A stretch of 64,000 nucleotides of DNA from Limnomonas spitsbergensis (taxonomy: Eukaryota > Chlorophyta > Chlorophyceae > Chlamydomonadales): assembly GCA_037349105.1 (NCBI GenBank), contig JAYJMM010000042.1, forward strand, positions 1,591,501 to 1,655,500. Reading direction: 5' to 3'. The position numbers and the translations under genes were made by a program. Of the stretch, positions 57,813 to 64,000 are shown piece after piece; positions within the stretch are counted from its first letter, which is position 1, and every line of letters starts with the position of its first letter. The notes under the pieces were generated by a model. That model did no database searches and had not been told where the DNA came from. It was given only the letters and a program-made list of their open reading frames with translations.

Positions 57813-58384
57813 CTTGCAGGTGTCGGGGCTTGCAGATGGAGGCTTCGGCGTATAATTGACTGGATTTACTTTTGAATTAAATGCTACAGATGATGTTGAG
57901 TTTGCAAGTTATACAGGAGACGCTGGTAGGGAACGCTTGGGCGATGAAGAAACTGGTTATGACCGGTTTTACAGTCAGGTAAGTTGGACCCGATTCGAGG
58001 AACGAGGGATCGACCAAAGTAATAGAGTTCAAATGATTTTCATCTAATCGGGTGGAGTGCTACAGTGCACTTGTGCTCCGCTGCCCCGACATCATTGGGC
58101 AACGAACTTCTCACAAAACGTACTGCTTTATTTTAGAGCTAGACACCCACGTAGAGTCGGAGACGCATTGTAAAGGTTCTGTGATACAGCGCATGCGTAT
58201 TATAATTTTTATACACCGCGGTCTTGTAGGTTGAGCAGGGCCTGCAGCGAGCCTCGAAGAAGCTCCGTCTCTGAACATCATTGCTCCAAGGAAATCCCTT
58301 AAGGACGGAACAAGAGACTGACATAAAATCGAAGTTATTAGCAAGAGGAGCTCTCCTACTGCTGCTGCTGCTTCGGGCTAGGTC
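57813..58384. promoter_or_regulatory. Shared upstream region between RUVBL1 and the coiled-coil gene
   Basis: 572 bp between two divergent start codons, so both promoters must lie here or overlap. It holds AT-rich stretches (about 57,850-57,920 and 58,195-58,215) and a CTG run near 58,360 just before the plus-strand ATG. No TATA box can be called with confidence. RUVBL1 helps assemble axonemal dyneins through R2TP and the neighbour looks ciliary, so co-expression is plausible but unproven. Confidence 0.45.
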
Positions 58385-61300
58385 ATGGCGACCGGTGATA
58401 TCGAGCTAGGAGAGCTCGAGGATGTGTCGCAAAGCGAAGCTTTCAAGGTAAGGACGTGCACACCAGCGTACACCCAGGATTCCTCGGAAGTTATCCGTTT
58501 GTACGAGTGAAAATACCCAAAAGACAGGGAAGCTAAGAAGCCTGTCCGGGTATATTGAGGGCTTGGCTTGCTCTGGGTCCCCCTGAATATCTCCTTACCC
58601 TGTGCAAAGGGCTCTCCATACCAAGGCTGGAGAGACAGGAGAGGAGGAGGTTCTAAAGTGTGCAACGCACTGTACAGGCCAAACCAGACGTATGCCTTTG
58701 GTCCCATGAAGCTTGCATGCATGCAACACCTGAAGGCGCTGCATGGCACTGCCTCACTTCTCCTGGCTGGGAGGCTCGACAGTGCATGTTGCCTATGCTG
58801 CAAATGCAGAGCCATGTGCAGCATGAGCATGGCCCCAACCACCGTACGCCAAATCCTGACTGAAGCTGGCGTTGGGGTTGGGTGGTTGAGTAAACGCTAC
58901 AGCCAAAGTTGTTTATGGTGCTCACCAGACCCCCTTTGGTAGGCTGCCTGGCAGCCAATTTGGGTACAGCTGGGGCCAAACCCTGAACAGCCTGCAGCCT
59001 CTAGCCCAAGCACCTGGGCTTGCAGCTCCAGAACCGCTCGGCTAGTCCAGTGATTATTTGCTAATTGCTCTTCACAAGTGAAAAGGCATGCATAAAAAAA
59101 CACGCCATATTTTACGTCAAAATGCGTCATACATGTCATGCGTGTAACTAATACATGCTTACCCACCCCATGCAACGTCATGTGTTGGCATGCGTGAAAC
59201 CTGCCATGCATGCCATGTGCGGCCTCGCCCACCCCATGCACACAGCCGATACAGATCCTTCTTCCCCTAATCTGCACCCAATGTCTGGGAGCTGGATGCC
59301 CATGCATCATCATGCGCCAGTACAGACATCATCGGTCGGCGCATTTCCAGCGATGTCACCACTCAGAAACCTGAGCCATCAAACACGTCCAACCTTTGTT
59401 ATCTTTCATCTCGCCAGAATTGTTTTTGTCACCATGCTTCTCATTATACTTTTCGTCACCGTACTTCTTCTTGTCTCCATACTGGTGCTTCTTACTAGTT
59501 TTCATCTCACCTTACTTCTCATTGTCACACGAGTCATATGTGTAACGTGTCATACTTGCCTCTTTCACACGTTGTACGATAATCAGTGTATCTTTTTTCT
59601 GCTACAAGTCCACCTTCGACAGGCCGCCCCACGGCCGCGAAAGGCCCGATTGGGACCAAACTTGGGCCGGCCTACTACCGGTGGCCAAAGCTGCATGGCT
59701 GGCCACAAATGGGCCCCATGGCCAGAGACCGGAGTGTAGCTGACATGTAGCTGAGTCACGCTAAAATAATCACTGACGTGAATATCTTGCCGCCCCTCAG
59801 CTGTGTCAGACTGCACATCAGAGCATATTTTTCTGACCCTCTGTCCTCTCTCTGCCCTCCCCCGCGATCTAGATCCTGAACAGCCTAGTGGATGGATACG
59901 ACATTACTGTCGAGCGGGCAGACAAGAGCAAGCACCTCTATTCCAAGCTGCACTCAGTCCTGGTGGCGGCCATGACGCGCGAACGGGAGCTGCTGGATGA
60001 GGCAAAGGGGATGAAGCGCCAGCTAGATGTGGGTGTGGGGAGGGAAGGAGGGAGGGGGGGGGAGGAGATCGGGGTAGGGGTTGGACGAGGCAAAGGCGAC
60101 CAAGTGCCCAGTGAATGTGGGCGTGTGGAGGGAAGGGGGGAGGGGGGGGGGAGGAGGGGAGGTGACGGGCTGGATAAGGCAAATGGGATGAAGTGTCAAC
60201 AGGATGTGGGCATGGGGAGGGAGGAAAGGTTGTCGTGGGCAGGATGTAGGGAGGAACATCAATGGAGGAGGGGGAGGGGAATGTGTATGAGGACGAGGGA
60301 CCAAAGTGCCAACAGGGTGTGGGTGTGATAGACGATGGGGCTTTGGATGAGGCGGGCACGGACAAAAAAGGAGAATCGGAGGAGGGGGGAAATGGGGCAG
60401 GACTGATATCTGCTTCTATTACACCGTTATACCACGATGTGCCTAAGTGAATAATATAGGTCCTTATTTGTGACTCTCAACATGACTTTCTCCTGGCCTC
60501 TATCGCTACCCTCACTGTCCAAGGTCCCTGAGAGCCCCAGGGCCCTAGGGGACTGTCCAAGGGCCGGAAGAGCCCCAGGACCCTAGGGGACTGTCCAAGG
60601 GCCCCATTGGGCCTTAAGAAGACAGCAGAGGGTGTGGCTTAACTCCGTAGCAGCTGGGTTTTTGCCGTCACCCTAAACCCTGCCTCTCTTGCTCCTCCTG
60701 CAGTCCCAAGGCCCCATATTGGAGGAAGACGGAGTCGCTCTCATAGAGACATTGCGGGAGGATGTAGACTCAGCCATGGCAGAAGCGTCCTTAGCGCAGG
60801 TGAGGCTGGGGTGGAGGGTGGAGGGTTTAGGGTTTAGTGCTGCGGGTTGAGGGGTGAGTTGAAGCTGGGGTTGAGGGTGAGGGACAAGGTCTTCCTTCTG
60901 ATCGAGGCTCAGCGCGGAGGTGTGGACTCAGCCATGGTGGAAGCGTCCTTGTCGCAGATAAGACTGGGGTTGAGGGGCAGCTGCTGCCGAGGGGCACCTC
61001 TGCACTGCAGCTGCTGCCGAGGGGCACCTCTGTACCGCAGCTGCTGCCGAGGGGCACCTCTGTACCGCAGCTGCTGCCGAGAGGCACCTCTGCACCGCAG
61101 CTGCTGCCGAGGGGCACCTCTGCACCGCAGCTGCTGCGGAGGGGCACCTCTGTACCGCAGCTGCTGCCAAGGGGCACCTCTTCACCGCAGCTGCTGCAGA
61201 GGGGCACCTCTGTACCGCAGCTGCTGCAGAGGGGCACCTCTGTACCGCAGCTGCTGCCAAGGGGCACCTCTGTACCGCAGCTGCTGCCGAGGGGCACCTC

Positions 61301-63581
61301 TGCACCGCAGCTGCTGCCGAGGGGCACCTTTGTACCGCAGCTGCTGCGGAGGGGCACCTCTGTACCGTAGCTGCTGCCGAGGGGCACCTCTGTACCGCAG
61401 CTGCTGCCGCGGGGCACCTCTGCACTGCATCTGCTGCCTTCCACCAATTCTTTCCTGTAATCATTAACCCTAAGCACTAATCTCATGGAATCCCATAGAA
61501 TGTTTTCCACTTATTTAATGATCAGTCTTAACTTTTCATCACGAACCCTTCAGCCATGTGGCGTCTTGCCCCTAAAAAGCGACACCAGCTGCCACGAATG
61601 AGACGAATCCTCTTCTGCCCCTCCCTCCCATTGTGTGCTTTTGCCACCCAGGAGCGGCAGCAGCTGCTACAGCTGGAGGTGACTGACCTGCAGCGGCAAC
61701 GCAACGAGGTGGCAGCACGAGTGGAGGAGCTATCAATAGAGCAGGTGCAGTGCAGGGCAAGGTAGAGCAGGGGTGGCAGTCCTTGTTAGGATCGTGAAAT
61801 ATAGGATTCAGGCTTGTCACTGAATGCTAAGACCTAGGTTCAGATGCTGTTGCTAAAGCAGGTGTTGCACATGGCAGGGTAGAGCAGGATGCATATATAG
61901 AATAGAGCAGGTGTGGCGCAGGGCAGAGGCTGGAAGGGGTATGTCTGCCACTCTCAGGTGCCCCCCTGTGCTGTATGTCGTTGGAAGCAACCTTGGGAAT
62001 TATAACGAACAGGGTGGAAAGTATGCCGAGGTGCAAATCCTTTAAGCCGCTGACCCCCCCCCCCCCCTGAGCCCTATCCTCAAAGCACCGTGAACCCTAA
62101 GAATGCAACACCCTGAACCATGGCGACACAATGTCATAAACCCTGACCTTTGTTGCTGACCTACGTCCAGGCCGACGCGCTGATACCTTGAGATGAAGAT
62201 GCTTAATGAGGAGGTCACGAAGATACACTTTTAACCCTCAACTAGCAAGCTTGAACCCTGAAACCTGCTCCTCCTCCCCTCCCTCGGCCCCAGGCCGATG
62301 CGCTGCTCCCCATGATCGAGTCGCTCAAGGAGGAGGTCACAACGCTGTCCTCGGAAGTGGAGGTGGAGAACGAGCGGGCCGAGGCAGCCAGGCGCGATCT
62401 GGAGGGGACCAAGGAGCGGGTGTCAATGGTGGCCAAGGAGATGGAGGTCCTGGTAGATGTACGCATGGCTGAGAGGGCGGCGCTACATAAGGCGGAGCAG
62501 CTGCCTGACAAGGTACACAGGCTAAATGAGAGGAGGAAGGGTAGAGTGTTGGACATGTGCATGGCTGACAGGGGGTCAGAATTGACATGAGAGAGTGGGT
62601 CCAAAAGGTAGGTGGAAAAGTGGGGGCAAAATATAGACGGGGGAGATGGGATGTAGCGTGGTAAATGTGCACATGGCTGAAAGGGCGGCTCTTCATAAGG
62701 CGGAGCAGCTGCCTGATAAAGTACATGTGCTAAATGGGAAAGTGAAGGCAAGGGATAGATGGGAGGAGGAAGGGTAGAGAGGAGTGGATTTAGGCATGGC
62801 TGAGAGTGGGGGCACAACGTTGATGGAAAAGTGGGGGCAAAAGGTACATGGGGGAGAGGTGGCAGAAGGTAGATGGAGGGGGAGGGGTGCTGCTGGGTGG
62901 ATATACGAACAGCTGAGAGGGCTATTTGGACATTTTGTTATATCAAAGTGGTGTCGGGCCTCCTTACGTTTTTAAGCCCTACTATCGTAGCTCCGTAGCC
63001 ATGTACTGCTTGCATCATAGATACTGGGTGCAGACAGGGCTACGGCTTTGTCTTCATCCGGGGGAAACTGACTAGAAGTCCAGTTGTTGGCTGGTTGCCC
63101 TTTGACATAGACCATCTAGTTGTGTCCATGGAGGCTGTGTGATGAAGCTTCTTTCAGACGGAGGCTGTCTCAGGTGTGCTGAAGAACGTGCGAGGTCGGC
63201 TGGAATTTTAGCGCTGGAGCATCTCAACCCTGCCCCCCTCTTATAACCCCTTCTCCCTCTCCTCCTGTTACCTCAGGCTCATCGTCAGGCAGAGGCTGTC
63301 TCAGGTGTGCTGAAGAACGTGCACAGTCAGCTGAATGCAGCCCTGGAGTGCCTCAACCCTACTTCTCTTAATCCCTTCTCCCTCTCCTCCTGTTACCTCA
63401 GGCTCATCGTCAGGCGGAGGCTGTCTCAGGCGTGCTGAAGAACGTGCGAGGCCAGCTGGATGCAGCGCTGGAGCGCCTAGCGCTGGCTGAGCATCAGTAC
63501 GGGGAGGTCACGGACCGAGAGCGCACCATGCAAGAGGACCACGGCAAAGTGCTCAATGCGCTTTCAAGAGGCAGAATGCAG
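58385..63581 (+). CDS. Coiled-coil protein resembling CCDC146/MBO2 (5' part; continues past right edge)
   Basis: Six exons: 58385-58447, 59873-60028, 60704-60799, 61652-61744, 62294-62512, 63402-63581; all introns are phase 0; 269 residues so far. The N-terminus has VSQSEAFKILNSL, then K-x-x-x-Y-S-K-LH, then LLDEAK, the same order of residues as the start of CCDC146. The rest is heptad-rich coiled coil (IESLKEEVTTLSSEVEVE, ALERLALAEHQYGEV). In Chlamydomonas MBO2 is a flagellar coiled-coil protein needed for normal waveform and proximal beaks; mammalian CCDC146 acts at centrioles and sperm flagella. The ATG at 58385 is the first, followed by GTAAGG after 21 codons. It could be another ciliary coiled-coil family; the exon model is firmer than the name. 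Confidence 0.65.
60076..60360 (+). repeat. Three copies of coiled-coil gene exon 2 end
   Basis: GCTGGAT(G/A)AGGCAAA...TGAAG(C/T) followed by GTGGGTGTGG recurs near 60,085, 60,170 and 60,300-60,360, copying the end of exon 2 and its donor region. Confidence 0.7.
60982..61431. repeat. 30-bp minisatellite in intron 3 of the coiled-coil gene
   Basis: Fifteen copies of a 30-bp unit containing ggggcacctctgtaccgcag. The period is a multiple of three, so open frames exist on both strands, but the array is flanked by exons whose phases join without it. Confidence 0.93.
62165..63360 (+). repeat. Exon-edge copies around exons 5 and 6 of the coiled-coil gene
   Basis: 62,165-62,220 copies the exon 5 start with acceptor (CAGGCCGACGCGCTGAT) but gains a stop. 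62,660-62,740 copies the exon 5 end (GGCGGAGCAGCTGCCTGA). 63,160-63,245 and 63,270-63,360 copy the exon 6 start (GCGGAGGCTGTCTCAGG region), the second with an intact CTCAG acceptor. Similar copies of the exon 3 end (60,905-60,965) and exon 4 end (61,850-61,925) exist. Confidence 0.78.
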
Positions 63582-64000
63582 GTAAGGGGGGGGGGGGGAT
63601 GTTGATGTGGGTGGGTGGGGGGCATGCTAATGTGGGTGGGAGGGGGCGGCATGGTGATGTGGTTGGGAGGGGTGCATGCCGATGTGGGTGGGAGGCGGCT
63701 GCATGTTGGTGTGTGTGTAATGTGGGGGTGGGAATGTTTGGGGTTGAGGGCTGTGTTTGGGGGAATAGGCTGCAGGTTGGCGTGTGTGTGGGGGGTGTGG
63801 GGGGTGCATGTTGGTGTGAAAAGTGTGGGGGGGGGGGCTGCATGTTGGTTTGTGCAGGTAGGGGGGTCATTCTCTTTTACTAGTCTGATGCTTCCTCACC
63901 CGCACCCTTATGGCCTTACCACTTACGTCTTTCACATTCTTCCTCCTTACTTATGTCTTTAGATTTCCTTCCCTCATGATTTCCTCCCACCTGATCTCCC

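Noticed and set aside
60827..61510. Cys- or Ala-rich frames on both strands in intron 3 of the coiled-coil gene
   Set aside because: They come from a 30-bp tandem repeat; exons 3 and 4 join in phase 0 without it.

Overview
This window is nuclear DNA of a eukaryote, most likely a green alga with a large, repeat-rich genome. The signs are GC-rich exons split by introns, Ser-Pro-rich (hydroxyproline-glycoprotein-like) coding sequence, plant-type TTTAGGG telomere-like tracts scattered inside introns, a polycystin channel with an algal-style ectodomain, and a coiled-coil gene resembling the flagellar protein MBO2/CCDC146. A prasinophyte of the Cymbomonas/Pyramimonas type is my best guess; that is inference, not shown.

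Three genes can be assembled exon by exon, with every splice phase agreeing. (1) On the minus strand, from ATG 47,306 leftward and off the left edge, lies a giant gene of at least 30 exons and about 6,206 codons in the window. Its product is built, in order, of a signal peptide, a seven-Asp-box beta-propeller, a jacalin-like lectin domain, an F5/8C (fucolectin-like) domain, a Ser/Pro-rich shaft of about 3,500 residues made of 20-residue repeats, a helical matrix module, five HYR/DUF5011-like repeats with Cys-rich linkers, a helical region, and the extracellular part of a polycystin cation-channel domain. The channel helices lie beyond base 1. (2) On the minus strand, 57,812-52,029, is a complete nine-exon gene for the AAA+ ATPase RuvB-like 1 (pontin), 462 residues. 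(3) On the plus strand, from 58,385 off the right edge, is the 5' part of a coiled-coil gene resembling CCDC146/MBO2. Genes 2 and 3 are divergent, with start codons 572 bp apart.

Layout: 1-24 kb holds exons 30-6 of gene 1. 24.1-35.4 kb is its single 11.3-kb exon 5. 35.4-47.3 kb holds exons 4-1 with long introns carrying a foldback element and 52-bp and 72-bp minisatellites. 47.3-52.0 kb is intergenic, with two inverted-repeat elements and a 20-bp array. 52.0-57.8 kb is RUVBL1. 58.4-64 kb is the coiled-coil gene.

The most unusual feature is shared by all three genes. The ends of many exons, together with the adjoining splice site, are repeated in tandem inside the neighbouring intron, usually as decayed copies 35-130 bp apart and often separated by TTTAGGG-like filler. 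I find this at about 28 of some 86 exon edges. One copy, a 57-bp Asp-box mini-exon, is still intact and phase-correct.
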